Source: G963674685 sp963674685 | GTDB taxonomy: Bacteria > Lernaellota > Lernaellaia > JACKCT01 | Direction: 5' to 3' | Assembly (NCBI GenBank): GCA_963674685.2 | Contig: CAXXWT010000004.1 | Span: forward strand, 310,001-374,000 | DNA: 64,000 nucleotides | Part shown: positions 43,227 through 51,796 of the stretch, piece by piece | Layout: each line of letters starts with the position of its first letter | Position numbering within the stretch: the stretch's first letter is position 1 | Translations under genes and position numbers: made by a program | Notes under the pieces: generated by a model | The model's database searches: none | What the model was told of the DNA's origin: nothing | Seen by the model: only the letters and a program-made list of their open reading frames with translations

Positions 43227-44671
43227 GAGTCGCGCCCCCGCGCTTCGGTTTCGGGCTTTGACCGCCACCATGCCATGCGATATCGGCCCAAAGCCAGCAG
43301 CGTCAAATACGGAATGAGCTTTATGAGCGTCAAAAAAAACGCGGGATTGTTTTTGATGATATAGGCCAGGTTGGACCATATCGCCGACGGGCGCAGCATG
43401 AAGCGGCGCGTGATGCGCCGGACGCCGCGATAGATGTCCTTCCGGCCGAGTTTCGTGACATTGCCGTTAGGATAGCGCTCGTAAATCGGCGTGTGGGGAA
43501 GAATCTGCAAAGGAAAAACCTGAACCATGTGCGCCGGCAGCTTGGAAACGTATCGCACGTGCTTTTCGATGGTCTCGTGCGTCTCGCCGGGCAGTCCCAC
43601 GATGAGATCGACCAGACTGTACAATCCGGCGCGGCGCATGGCCGGGATGACCGCCATGAGAATTTCCGTTTCCTCCGGGCGGCGGTCGATGGCTTCGAGC
43701 ATGTCCGGCTGCGTGGATTGAAGGCCGAAATGCAGGCTCGTGCAACCGGCCTTTTTCATGAGCTTAAAAATTTTCGCGTCGTCGCGCCTGTAACACGTTG
43801 GAATGCTCGAGCAGTTCCATTGAACGCGAAGATCGCTTGCGATCATCTTTTCGCAAAACTCCGTCAACCAGCTTCTTTTGGCGCCGAAGGCGTCGTCCTG
43901 AAACTTGACATGGCGAATTTTGTATCGGCGGCGCAGTTCGCGGATTTCGTCGATCACGTTATCGACGCTGCGCACGCGGTATTTGCGCTCGCCGACGGGA
44001 TAAATCTTCGAGCAAAAAGCGCAGCGATAGGGGCATCCCCGCGACGCGCACACGATGTACCATGGATTTTTCTGAATGAAGGCCAGGTCGTTTCGAAATT
44101 TTCCCGGCGGCGCCAGATCCCACGCGGGAAAAGGCAGGGAATCCAGGTTTTCGACCTGCGGTGCGAGCCCCGCCTCTTTTAAGGATATGCCGCTTTCAAT
44201 CACGCCAGGAATGCCGCGAAGGCTTTCGCCCGCCGCGATGCGGTCTGCTATTGGGGTGATGATTTCATCCGCCTCGCCGGCGACGACGGCGGTTGCGCCC
44301 GCATTCAGGTAATCCGCGTGTTCGAAGTGTCCCGGACCGCCGAGAATCACGGGGATGTTATTGTCGGCGGTTTTGATTTTGCGCGTGATGTCGATGACGT
44401 CGGCTTTTAAGGCGATGTTGTCGTAAATGCCGACAAAAAGCGGGCGGCGGTTTGTGAGATCACGGACGAATGGGTCGTCGAATCGGTCGTAGGCCCGGTC
44501 ATGATAGGCGGCCTCATAGCCGTTTTGCCGCAAGACCGACGTCAGGTAGAGCATGCCGATGCTTGGAAAGGTCGAAATCCGCAGGTACGGCGAACTGGCG
44601 AACACCCTGTCCGAATCGCACAGGTGCAAAAACTCGACCCGGCCCGCGTGATTTGTTTTCGGTTTGTTCAT
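43223..44671 (-). CDS. B12-binding-type radical SAM protein (1 of 4)
   Basis: This 482-residue protein is the first gene of the minus-strand cluster. The cobalamin-binding-like domain (FPSIGMLYLTSVLRQNGYEA, VILGGPGHFEHADYL) precedes the radical SAM motif CPYRCAFC (Cys213, 217, 220). FGLQSTQPDMLEAIDRRPEE and VGLPGETHETIEKH follow, and a hydrophobic C-terminus FLTLIKLIPYLTLLALGRYR ends it. The four radical SAM proteins in this cluster are clearly paralogous but not near-identical. They therefore probably do different steps. The start at 44671 lies next to a 632-bp region with repeat family C; no promoter is evident. Confidence 0.9.
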   Translation of the reverse strand: MNKPKTNHAGRVEFLHLCDSDRVFASSPYLRISTFPSIGMLYLTSVLRQNGYEAAYHDRAYDRFDDPFVRDLTNRRPLFVGIYDNIALKADVIDITRKIKTADNNIPVILGGPGHFEHADYLNAGATAVVAGEADEIITPIADRIAAGESLRGIPGVIESGISLKEAGLAPQVENLDSLPFPAWDLAPPGKFRNDLAFIQKNPWYIVCASRGCPYRCAFCSKIYPVGERKYRVRSVDNVIDEIRELRRRYKIRHVKFQDDAFGAKRSWLTEFCEKMIASDLRVQWNCSSIPTCYRRDDAKIFKLMKKAGCTSLHFGLQSTQPDMLEAIDRRPEETEILMAVIPAMRRAGLYSLVDLIVGLPGETHETIEKHVRYVSKLPAHMVQVFPLQILPHTPIYERYPNGNVTKLGRKDIYRGVRRITRRFMLRPSAIWSNLAYIIKNNPAFFLTLIKLIPYLTLLALGRYRMAWWRSKPETEARGRDS

Positions 44672-45303
44672 GAAAATCCGGCGGCTGACGCCTTTACCTC
44701 TTTATTCCCAAGGCTCTTTAAACGCTAGTGTAAGCCCGCGCGCAGGTCAAACGCTGGATTTTGTGGTCAGTGGATTAGCCTCTTGCAAATTATCTGAGAG
44801 GTCGTTTTGAATTTTGCGACATTATATGGGATGTCGAATCAAGCACAGCCGAGGCTCGTGCTTCGCAGCGAAGCGCCGCTTCGCAGAGTAGTAGCGGCTT
44901 TCGCCACACACGTCTACAGGGCCGATATCTACCCGCTTACTCATTCGCCTTCGCTGGCGCTTGAGGCGAATCTGCCGTGCGCGGCTTGTGTTTGTTTCGC
45001 CCTGCGGGCTCGCACAGGCGAGGGCGCCTTTCGCCACACACGTCTGCGGGGCCGAAGCCATGCACCTTTCGCCCGGGCACGTCATGTGTGGCACACCCGC
45101 CCTCGGGTGTGAAAGGAATGTCTTGCAATCACATTTAGTCGCGACCACCTTAGGAGACATAGCCTATAGCGCGAGCTATGGGGAAACTCTTTTCCCATAT
45201 TCAATTGATACGTGTAGACTATTTCAAAACCGATGAAATAATTGCCGCGATGAAAATATAGAGTTAAAAAACGTGGAATGATCTTTGCCGGAAAAGATGA
45301 CTG
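44672..45303. other. 632-bp intergenic region with repeat family C
   Basis: It separates divergent genes. About 44845-45111 is filled by GC-rich palindromes and partial direct repeats: the segment TTTCGCCACACACGTCT occurs at about 44901 and 45029. Apparent frames of about 100 codons here encode repeat sequence. The last 190 bases show nothing I can name. Confidence 0.6.
45033..45111. repeat. family C repeat, hairpin pair
   Basis: GCCACACA (45033-45040) pairs with TGTGTGGC (45085-45092). CACACCCG (45092-45099) pairs with CGGGTGTG (45104-45111) around a CCCT loop. TTTCGCCCGGGCA inside is shared with the copy at 25483-25582. The second stem differs from that copy by paired changes (CACTCG/CGAGTG against CACCCG/CGGGTG). 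Confidence 0.68.
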
Positions 45304-46314
45304 ATGGCGCAATTCAACTCACAAGATAAAAAACGCTGGGGCCTGTTGCTGGCGGCGTTTGTCTTAATACTGGCATGCATAATCTTTTGCTATCTTTCAC
45401 AACGAAGTCCCGAACCTGAAGTCGCGCAGGTTGTCGGTCATACCACCAAGCCCAAGCCCCCACCCAAGCTCACGCGCCCGGTGCGTGAAAACACGCCTCG
45501 ATCCCGGCAAACGAAAAAGACTGTCGAGGCTGCGCCGAAGACCGATACCGCTTTTAAGAACAACATGAGTCCGTACGGCTGCTTATTGAAAAATGAATAT
45601 GACGAGCAGGCGGGAATTGTTCAGCAGGTAATCGACAAGAACTGCGACGGCGTAGCGGATTATTGCCGGGCTGAGGAACTTAATGAATACGGAGAAACGG
45701 TCCGCAAGGAAGACGACGGGGATTGCGACGGAGAGCCTGATCGCTGCTATGACATGCGGTACAATAAATACGGCGAGGAGATCGCTCAGGATTTCGACGA
45801 TAAATGCGACGGAAGCATCGACAGTTGCCTGAGTATAAAGCGCAACGAGTATGGAGACGAAATTGAAGAGATCTTCGACGTCGGTTGCGACGGTAAACTG
45901 GATGACGTTGAAGTGACCGAAAACGAGGACGGCAAGGGCGTTTTGATCGGCGGCGATGAGCATCTTTGCTACTCATATGAATATGACGAAAACGGCATGA
46001 TCACTAATAAGCAGCAGGGAAATTGTGGGGAGGAACCGTATATTTGCCGGTCCTACGCGTACGATCCCGCCGCGGAAACCAGGCGCGAAAAGCTGGATAT
46101 GGACTGCGACGGCACGATTGAAGCGTGCCGCGTGAAATGGATGCCCGGCGGCAACTTTACACCGCACTACTTTACCGAAAACAACTGCGACGGAACCTGG
46201 AAAAATTGCATGATATGGGGCGAAGTCAATTGGGTGGGCCGAACCTTCATGGGGCATGATATTTGCGCGCAAAAGTACGAAGAAATAAAGAAAAAGTACC
46301 GGGAAGGGCAATAG
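45304..46314 (+). CDS. membrane-anchored protein with CDG repeats
   Basis: This 336-residue protein has an N-terminal membrane segment (LLLAAFVLILACIIFCYL) and a Pro/Lys-rich linker. About eight copies follow of a Cys-containing repeat of roughly 27 residues. The best copies read CDGVADYC, CDGEPDRC, CDGSIDSC and CDGKLDD, with a NEYGE element between them. The pattern recalls calcium-binding Asp loops (thrombospondin type 3 or dockerin-like) combined with YD-type spacing, but I know no exact family. The Cys pairs suggest disulfides, so the domain is likely outside the cytoplasm. The gene abuts rtcB (15-base gap), perhaps by chance. Confidence 0.7.
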   Translation: MAQFNSQDKKRWGLLLAAFVLILACIIFCYLSQRSPEPEVAQVVGHTTKPKPPPKLTRPVRENTPRSRQTKKTVEAAPKTDTAFKNNMSPYGCLLKNEYDEQAGIVQQVIDKNCDGVADYCRAEELNEYGETVRKEDDGDCDGEPDRCYDMRYNKYGEEIAQDFDDKCDGSIDSCLSIKRNEYGDEIEEIFDVGCDGKLDDVEVTENEDGKGVLIGGDEHLCYSYEYDENGMITNKQQGNCGEEPYICRSYAYDPAAETRREKLDMDCDGTIEACRVKWMPGGNFTPHYFTENNCDGTWKNCMIWGEVNWVGRTFMGHDICAQKYEEIKKKYREGQ

Positions 46315-46328
46315 AAGCGGCGATTAAA

Positions 46329-47726
46329 ATGAATGCAAAGCAACTGGCAAAACTCGGATTCACGAAGGGCGAGGCGATGGATCTGGCGCGCCAGGCGTGC
46401 GTGGCGGGGGCGGGAACAGGATTGAAGAAATCCGCGCTACGCCGGATCTTGCGCGAACTGCGCGGCGATCCGTCGCGATTCAAAAACGATCCGATTTTCG
46501 GCGCGCTGGCAATTTACATGGCGGCGAACGAGGCGCCCGCCGGGCGATTTATCCCCCGCACTGAGGCGGCGAAGTATCACCGGTGGGGAGACAACCTGGA
46601 CTCAGGTTCCGTCGAGCAGATGGAGCGGGCGTGCCTTTTGCCCGTGGCCGCGGCCGGGGCGCTTCTGCCCGACGCGCACATGGGATACGGCCTTCCCATC
46701 GGCGGGGTGCTGGCGGTTTCCGATGCGGTGATCCCGTACGCCGTAGGCGTGGACATTGCCTGCCGCATGAAACTCACCGTGCTGGACATGCCCGTGGCCG
46801 CGCTTGCCGACCGGCGTGAGGCTTTGATACGCGCTTTGGAAAATGAAACGAGCTTCGGCGTGGGAGCGGTTTTCAAAAACCGGCGCCGGCACGATGTCCT
46901 GGACTCGGATTGGTCCGTTTCACCGGTGACGCGCGACTTAAAAGACAAGGCCTGGTCGCAGCTCGGCACCAGCGGAAGCGGCAATCATTTCGTGGAATAC
47001 GGGCAGCTGGAAATACAAAGCGACGCGCTTTCGATCGCCCCGGGAAATTATCTTGCGCTACTGAGCCACAGCGGAAGCCGGGGAACCGGGGCGCGCGTGT
47101 GCGAATATTACAGCAAGCTCGCCATGCGCCTGCGCCCGGATTTGCCGAAGGAACTGCGGCATCTGGCGTGGCTCGATCTGAAGAGTCCCGAAGGCCGCGA
47201 GTATTGGCTCGCCATGCAGCTTATGGGCCGTTACGCCGCGGCCAACCACGAACTCATCCACAGCCGCATCGCGCGCGCCCTGGGCGTCGAAGTTATCATG
47301 GACATCGAAAATCACCACAACTTCGCGTGGAAGGAAACGCACGGTAGCAAAGAGGTCATCGTGCACCGAAAAGGCGCAACGCCGGCGCACAAGGGCGTAT
47401 TGGGCGTCATTCCCGGCTCCATGGCGACGCCGGGGTACGTGGTTTCAGGTTTGGGAAACGAGCTTTCCATAAACTCCGCTTCCCACGGCGCGGGCCGGTT
47501 GATGAGCCGTAAAAAAGCGAAGCAGCAATTCAATTGGAGCGACGCGCTTCCTCTTTTAAAGAAAAAACAGGTCGAATTGCTCAGTGCGGGACTTGACGAG
47601 GTTCCCATGGCCTACAAGGATATTGGTGAAGTGATGGCGGCGCAGCAGGATCTCGTGGAAATCCTGGCAAGCTTTCATCCCCGGATCGTCAAAATGGCGC
47701 CCGCCGGGGAGCCGCCGGAAGATTGA
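46329..47726 (+). CDS. rtcB: RtcB-family RNA ligase
   Basis: This 465-residue RNA ligase joins 2',3'-cyclic phosphate or 3'-phosphate ends to 5'-OH ends using GTP and manganese. The metal and nucleotide motifs are DAHMGYGLPIGGVLA, GVDIACRM (with the metal Cys), GTSGSGNHFVE, SHSGSRGTGA, ENHHNFAW, HRKGATPA (the family's guanylylated His region), PGSMATPGY and SHGAGR. The N-terminal 60 residues form an extra helical part seen in a shorter-core RtcB subgroup. The ATG at 46329 is preferred because the frame upstream overlaps the preceding gene. No archease gene is adjacent. Confidence 0.93.
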   Translation: MNAKQLAKLGFTKGEAMDLARQACVAGAGTGLKKSALRRILRELRGDPSRFKNDPIFGALAIYMAANEAPAGRFIPRTEAAKYHRWGDNLDSGSVEQMERACLLPVAAAGALLPDAHMGYGLPIGGVLAVSDAVIPYAVGVDIACRMKLTVLDMPVAALADRREALIRALENETSFGVGAVFKNRRRHDVLDSDWSVSPVTRDLKDKAWSQLGTSGSGNHFVEYGQLEIQSDALSIAPGNYLALLSHSGSRGTGARVCEYYSKLAMRLRPDLPKELRHLAWLDLKSPEGREYWLAMQLMGRYAAANHELIHSRIARALGVEVIMDIENHHNFAWKETHGSKEVIVHRKGATPAHKGVLGVIPGSMATPGYVVSGLGNELSINSASHGAGRLMSRKKAKQQFNWSDALPLLKKKQVELLSAGLDEVPMAYKDIGEVMAAQQDLVEILASFHPRIVKMAPAGEPPED

Positions 47727-47753
47727 GTTTTAACTATCGGAGGACGTTCATAT

Positions 47754-49142
47754 ATGCCCCGGTTTACGTCGCGAATAGGAATCGAAGCCGATCCGAAAGA
47801 AGTTTTTACCTGGCACGCCATGCCCGGTTCGCTGGAGCGCCTCATGCCTCCCTGGGAGAAAATGCGCGTGGCGCACAGATCCGGCGATTTCGGCAAGGGC
47901 CTTGAGGTGACGCTGGATATCAGAAGGGGGCTTTTTGCGACGAAGTGGATCGCGGAAATCACGAAAGTTATCGAAGGTGAGTATTTTCAGGACGTGCAAA
48001 AGCAGGGGATCTTAAAATCCTGGACTCACAATCACCGCTTCACGGAAGAAGATAGAAATTTCTGCATGATGGAAGACGACATCGAGTACGAACTTCCCCT
48101 GGGAGGCGCGGGGCGGGCGCTGGCCGGTTCCTGGGCCGACAACTCGCTGGCTCGTTTGTTTCGATTTCGCCACGACCGGACGCGAAATGACATCTTCCGC
48201 CATCTTCGCTATCGCCGTTACGGGCAAAAACGCGTCGCCGTCAGCGGCGCGTCGGGAATGATCGGATCGGCGCTGGTGAACTTCCTGCGCGGCGGCGGCC
48301 ACACCGTGCTTCCCATGGTGCGAAAACCCGCGCCGGACGGCTCGGGCGAAGTTTATTGGAATTACCAAAAGGGCGAAATCGACGCCGGCGCTCTGGAGGG
48401 CGTGGACGCGGTCATCCACCTGGCCGGGGACAACATCGGCAGCGCGAAATGGACGGAGGCGAAAAAGCAGAGCATCCTCGCCAGCCGCGTCGACGGAACG
48501 AAGTTTTTGTGCGAGAGCCTCGCCAAATTGAAAAATCCGCCTGCGCTGCTGATCTCGGCGTCCGCCGTCGGGTATTACGGCAATCGCGGCGACGAAGAGC
48601 TGACTGAAGACTCCGCGCCCGGCGAAGGATTTTTGCCCGACGTGGTCCGCCGGTGGGAAGACGCGACCAGCCCTGCGTCCGACGCGGGGATCCGCGTGGT
48701 GACGCCGCGTTTTGGCGTGGTCATGACCGCGGGCGGCGGCGCGCTTGAGCGCATGCTCACGCCGTTTAAAATGGGATTCGGCGGCAAACTGGGCGACGGG
48801 CGGCAGTACGTGAGTTGGATCGCCCTGGAAGATCTCGTCAGCGTGTTTTACTTTTTGCTGATGAAGGACAAGAAACTCTCCGGCCCGGTCAACGCGGTTT
48901 CGCCCAATCCCGTCGCCAACGCGGAAATGACGCGCATTCTGGGCCGCCTGGTCAACAGGCCCACGTTGGCGACAATGCCCGCCGGCGTCGTTCGCGCGAT
49001 CTTCGGCGAGATGGGCCAGGCGCTTTTGCTTGACGGCGCGCGCGTCGCGCCCGAGCGCCTGCTCGACGCGGGATTTCAGTTCATGGATTACGACCTCAAT
49101 ATGGCCCTTTGTCGCGATCTCGGATTGATACAGGGGTTTTAA
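47754..49142 (+). CDS. TIGR01777-family epimerase with N-terminal SRPBCC domain
   Basis: This 462-residue protein has a START/SRPBCC-like ligand-binding domain in residues 1-155 (FTSRIGIEADPKEVFTWHAM). The sugar-epimerase-like SDR domain of the YfcH/TIGR01777 family follows. Its nucleotide motif is SGASGMIGSALVNFL, and VIHLAGDNIG, ISASAVGYYGNRGDEELTE and RFGVVMTAGGGAL are family hallmarks. The fusion of both domains is known in this family, but the physiological substrate is not established. The ribosome site GGAGG lies 9 bases before the ATG at 47754. It is 27 bases from rtcB and could be co-transcribed. Confidence 0.9.
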   Translation: MPRFTSRIGIEADPKEVFTWHAMPGSLERLMPPWEKMRVAHRSGDFGKGLEVTLDIRRGLFATKWIAEITKVIEGEYFQDVQKQGILKSWTHNHRFTEEDRNFCMMEDDIEYELPLGGAGRALAGSWADNSLARLFRFRHDRTRNDIFRHLRYRRYGQKRVAVSGASGMIGSALVNFLRGGGHTVLPMVRKPAPDGSGEVYWNYQKGEIDAGALEGVDAVIHLAGDNIGSAKWTEAKKQSILASRVDGTKFLCESLAKLKNPPALLISASAVGYYGNRGDEELTEDSAPGEGFLPDVVRRWEDATSPASDAGIRVVTPRFGVVMTAGGGALERMLTPFKMGFGGKLGDGRQYVSWIALEDLVSVFYFLLMKDKKLSGPVNAVSPNPVANAEMTRILGRLVNRPTLATMPAGVVRAIFGEMGQALLLDGARVAPERLLDAGFQFMDYDLNMALCRDLGLIQGF

Positions 49143-49245
49143 TGACTTTTGTTCGGTAGAATTTTGCATGAACCGGGACCTTTGATCGGCTGATAAGAGT
49201 TGCAACGAATTTGCAAAAACAAAACTCAATCATGAAGGAGATCAA

Positions 49246-50208
49246 ATGCGATCTAATTTCAAATGGCTGCTTGTTCTTTCGATTCTCTGCGTTATTTCAC
49301 TGAATTCATCGATCGGTTGCGGCGACGATGACGATGATGACGACGATGACGCGGACAACGGCGAAAACAATTGCGCAGATCTTTGCGAAAAAGCCGTTGA
49401 GTGCGAAACCTCCTGCATTCCGTCAGACGATTGCGAGACATATTGCAGCGAGAATCTGACTCTCTCCGAGATTGAATGTGCCGAATTGTCGTCGTGTGAG
49501 CAGTTCAATCAATGCATTTGCGCCGATGAGGATGACGATGAGACAAACGACGACGTCGATGATGACGTGAACGATGATGCGGACGATGATGTTGATGACG
49601 ATGCGGATGATGATGTGGATGACGACGTGGATGATGATGTGGATGACGACGCTGACGATGACAGCTTTGTTGATGCGGATCAGTATTTCATGAGTTCCGC
49701 CTGCGGAATCGGATCATTCAATGCCGATAGTCAGTGCTCTCTCATCGCAGAAGGATATGCAGATTCCCAGGAATCGGCTGTGGGCTGTCTGGGAGGCGAC
49801 CATGACGCATACTGCGTCGCATTTTGCGGCCTGATGCATAATTGGAACTGCACGAATATGGAGGCCTGCGTCGAGGATTGCACGTCCGATACCTATCCGG
49901 ACTGCAATGGCGCGCATTCGGTTTCAGGAACGGTCGACCTGAACTGGACCGAGCATGATCTCATGTTCGTAATGGTTTTTACGGCGCCTGACAACGGCCA
50001 GGTGACAATTGATTTTGGACGCGCTCAAACTCCCGTGGTCCCCGCGGATTACGAGTTCAATGTCTGGGCTTGCCTGGGGCAGGGATATATCTGCGCGAGC
50101 CTGGATGAAAACGACAATCATATGGTTGATGCCGGAGAGGGGATTGATTGCAGTGCGACCATCGACATCCAGACCACGGATATCACAGGCGTCGATATTC
50201 CCGAATGA
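49246..50208 (+). CDS. Cys-rich lipoprotein with two Asp tracts
   Basis: This 320-residue lipoprotein has lipobox SIGC (Cys25) and a first Asp tract right behind it. A Cys-rich module of about 60 residues follows (NCADLCEKAVECETSC and on), then a second, longer Asp tract (about 102-140). The C-terminal domain contains a Cys-rich part (CVAFCGLMHNWNCTNMEAC) and a beta-rich part. The Cys spacing suggests disulfide-bonded modules that would fold outside the cytoplasm. No family is recognised. The start at 49246 has a strong GAAGGAGA site. A clear hairpin terminator follows at 50223-50251. Confidence 0.78.
   Translation: MRSNFKWLLVLSILCVISLNSSIGCGDDDDDDDDDADNGENNCADLCEKAVECETSCIPSDDCETYCSENLTLSEIECAELSSCEQFNQCICADEDDDETNDDVDDDVNDDADDDVDDDADDDVDDDVDDDVDDDADDDSFVDADQYFMSSACGIGSFNADSQCSLIAEGYADSQESAVGCLGGDHDAYCVAFCGLMHNWNCTNMEACVEDCTSDTYPDCNGAHSVSGTVDLNWTEHDLMFVMVFTAPDNGQVTIDFGRAQTPVVPADYEFNVWACLGQGYICASLDENDNHMVDAGEGIDCSATIDIQTTDITGVDIPE
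49549..49668 (+). repeat. 12-bp tandem repeat DNA encoding the Asp linker
   Basis: The segment is a chain of GATGAYGAYGYx-like units of 12 bases, giving DDDV/DDDA tetrapeptides. Adjacent units are nearly identical at DNA level, so slippage could change their number. Confidence 0.65.
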
Positions 50209-50222
50209 CATCCAAATAATTA

Positions 50223-50251
50223 CCAAACGCCCGGTTCATGCCGGGCGTTGG
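50223..50251. terminator. intrinsic terminator, convergent genes
   Basis: CCAAACGCCCGG (50223-50234) pairs with CCGGGCGTTGG (50241-50251) around a TTCATG loop, with TTT following on the plus strand. It lies between convergent stops and may serve both. Confidence 0.7.
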
Positions 50252-50253
50252 TT

Positions 50254-50496
50254 TCAAAGAACAAATTCAACAGTCCATGGTTGACAAAAAGCGTAAAGGC
50301 ATTCGGGATCATCTCCTTGCATGCACCCCAGGCAGCGTGTTTCCTTCGGCGGCGTGCCGTACAGGGCGGCCAGCTTGTTGCGGAATTTTTCGTTGCCGTC
50401 TCGCGTGGTGATATATACGCTGCATGTCCCGCAATACAGGCCGCATGGAGCCATTAATCCGCGGTCCGCGAATTCCTCGTCTTTCCATCCCTTCAT
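50254..50496 (-). CDS. DUF3795-like Cys-rich protein, C-terminally short
   Basis: This 80-residue protein has the opening MAPCGLYCGTCSVYI, then CLGCMQGDD and CLYAFC, typical of the DUF3795 family of predicted zinc-binding proteins. Family members usually go on for 30-60 residues with a further Cys pair; here the stop comes after CQPWTVEFVL. I find no frameshift that would restore the missing part, so it looks truncated or a short variant. The ATG at 50496 has a GAGGCGG site and is preferred to the TTG at 50517. The function is unknown. Confidence 0.7.
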   Translation of the reverse strand: MKGWKDEEFADRGLMAPCGLYCGTCSVYITTRDGNEKFRNKLAALYGTPPKETRCLGCMQGDDPECLYAFCQPWTVEFVL

Positions 50497-50524
50497 AGCG
50501 TCCGCCTCTATGCCCAATTAACGT

Positions 50525-51568
50525 TTATGCTTCCGGTTCGAAATCGGGATCGAACGAAGGCGCGTACACGCATACGTCCGGCCTGTTTTCCGGACAGATG
50601 AGTTCCAGCATGGCGCCGCGCGCGGACGACAGCTTCGCCAAAAGCTCGCCGTCTTTGATACGCGTAAGCTCGAAGGTCGCGCCGGCGATGTTGCAATTCA
50701 CGCATACGCGGTGCGTGAGATCGGGGTTGGGATACATCAGCCCCGCAAAATCTTTTCGATCGGCTTTAAGCACCCCCGTCAGGCGGTGCGTGCGATTTGT
50801 GAACGTGAACGACCAACTGTTTCTATTGGTGGCGACGTCTTTGGTGAAAATCGTTTTCGGACCGGCGAAGCGATAGATTTTCCCCTCGTGCGTCAGCTTG
50901 CCCATGGACAGGTACGGCGTCCGGAATTTCCCGATGTCCATGCGCGCGGAAAAACCTTCGAAAATGCTTTGCGGCGCGTTGTCGAAAGCGTTGCAGTGCG
51001 CCCACATATAATCCGAAGAATGAGACGGCCCCCAGTTGTGACCCTGCATCAGAGGAAGGTTTTTGAAACTCATGCGTTTGGAGTTGACCGTGAAGTGTCC
51101 TTCGGCCTTCGAAAGATCATAGGGCGTGCTGAGTTTGAACCTCGGGAGTTTGGATGAATATATAAAATCCAGAGGATAGACGAAAGAGGGCTCGGCGCTT
51201 TCATCGAAGCGGATGTCCCACTTGATCGAATTGCCGAACGCGTCTTGGAGATGGCCTTTCGTAAATCCCGGGCCGAAAGATGAGCGACCTGCTTTTATGC
51301 CGGCCTTGTCTTCATCATAATCGCAGCGCGCAAACTCAATGGAGTTTCGCATGCCGGCGTTTAGGCCGCGGTCTTTTGAACTGATGCGCGTGGCCCATAC
51401 GCTGGCCATGGCCGGCCGATTGGCTTGGGTGAATTTCAGGATCGTGAATTTGATCCACAGCCCATAGCCTTTTTGCGGGTTGTTGATTTTAAAAAAGAAG
51501 CTTTCCACGTAACCGCCCGGAAAATCCGGTCTGCATACGACGAGATTGCGGCGCATTTTGTCGTTCAT
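50525..51568 (-). CDS. AttH/CrtC-like lipocalin-fold protein
   Basis: This ~348-residue beta-rich protein has no signal peptide. The segments NPQKGYGLWIKFTIL, AMASVWATRISSKDRG and the central MQGHNWGPSHSSDYMWAHCN resemble the AttH/CrtC/tocopherol-cyclase-like superfamily, whose members act on long lipid or isoprenoid substrates or bind them. The His and Trp residues of the central segment correspond to the substrate cavity in that superfamily. This assignment is by pattern only. The start is placed at ATG 51568 (GAGG eight bases before); ATG 51574 is also possible. It lies 28 bases upstream of the DUF3795-like gene. Confidence 0.6.
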   Translation of the reverse strand: MNDKMRRNLVVCRPDFPGGYVESFFFKINNPQKGYGLWIKFTILKFTQANRPAMASVWATRISSKDRGLNAGMRNSIEFARCDYDEDKAGIKAGRSSFGPGFTKGHLQDAFGNSIKWDIRFDESAEPSFVYPLDFIYSSKLPRFKLSTPYDLSKAEGHFTVNSKRMSFKNLPLMQGHNWGPSHSSDYMWAHCNAFDNAPQSIFEGFSARMDIGKFRTPYLSMGKLTHEGKIYRFAGPKTIFTKDVATNRNSWSFTFTNRTHRLTGVLKADRKDFAGLMYPNPDLTHRVCVNCNIAGATFELTRIKDGELLAKLSSARGAMLELICPENRPDVCVYAPSFDPDFEPEA

Positions 51569-51796
51569 GATCATGACCTCGATGTCGCGCGTGTATCGAG
51601 CATGATAAAGCGCATTATCCGGCGCTTGTCCATACTCGGACAGCCAAATCAAACAAACGAAACCATCCGGCTTTTTTATATGGGAAAAACGAAGAGAACA
51701 ACATGAAGGCGATATCAGCTTTTCAAGCGAAACAATCGCCGTAAAGAAAAACCGCCGCGCGCGGCTACCCGCCGCCTCCGGGCAGAGGCGACGGAT

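Noticed and set aside
44807..45112. 101-codon ORF on the plus strand
   Set aside because: It consists of repeat family C palindromes and has no ribosome site.
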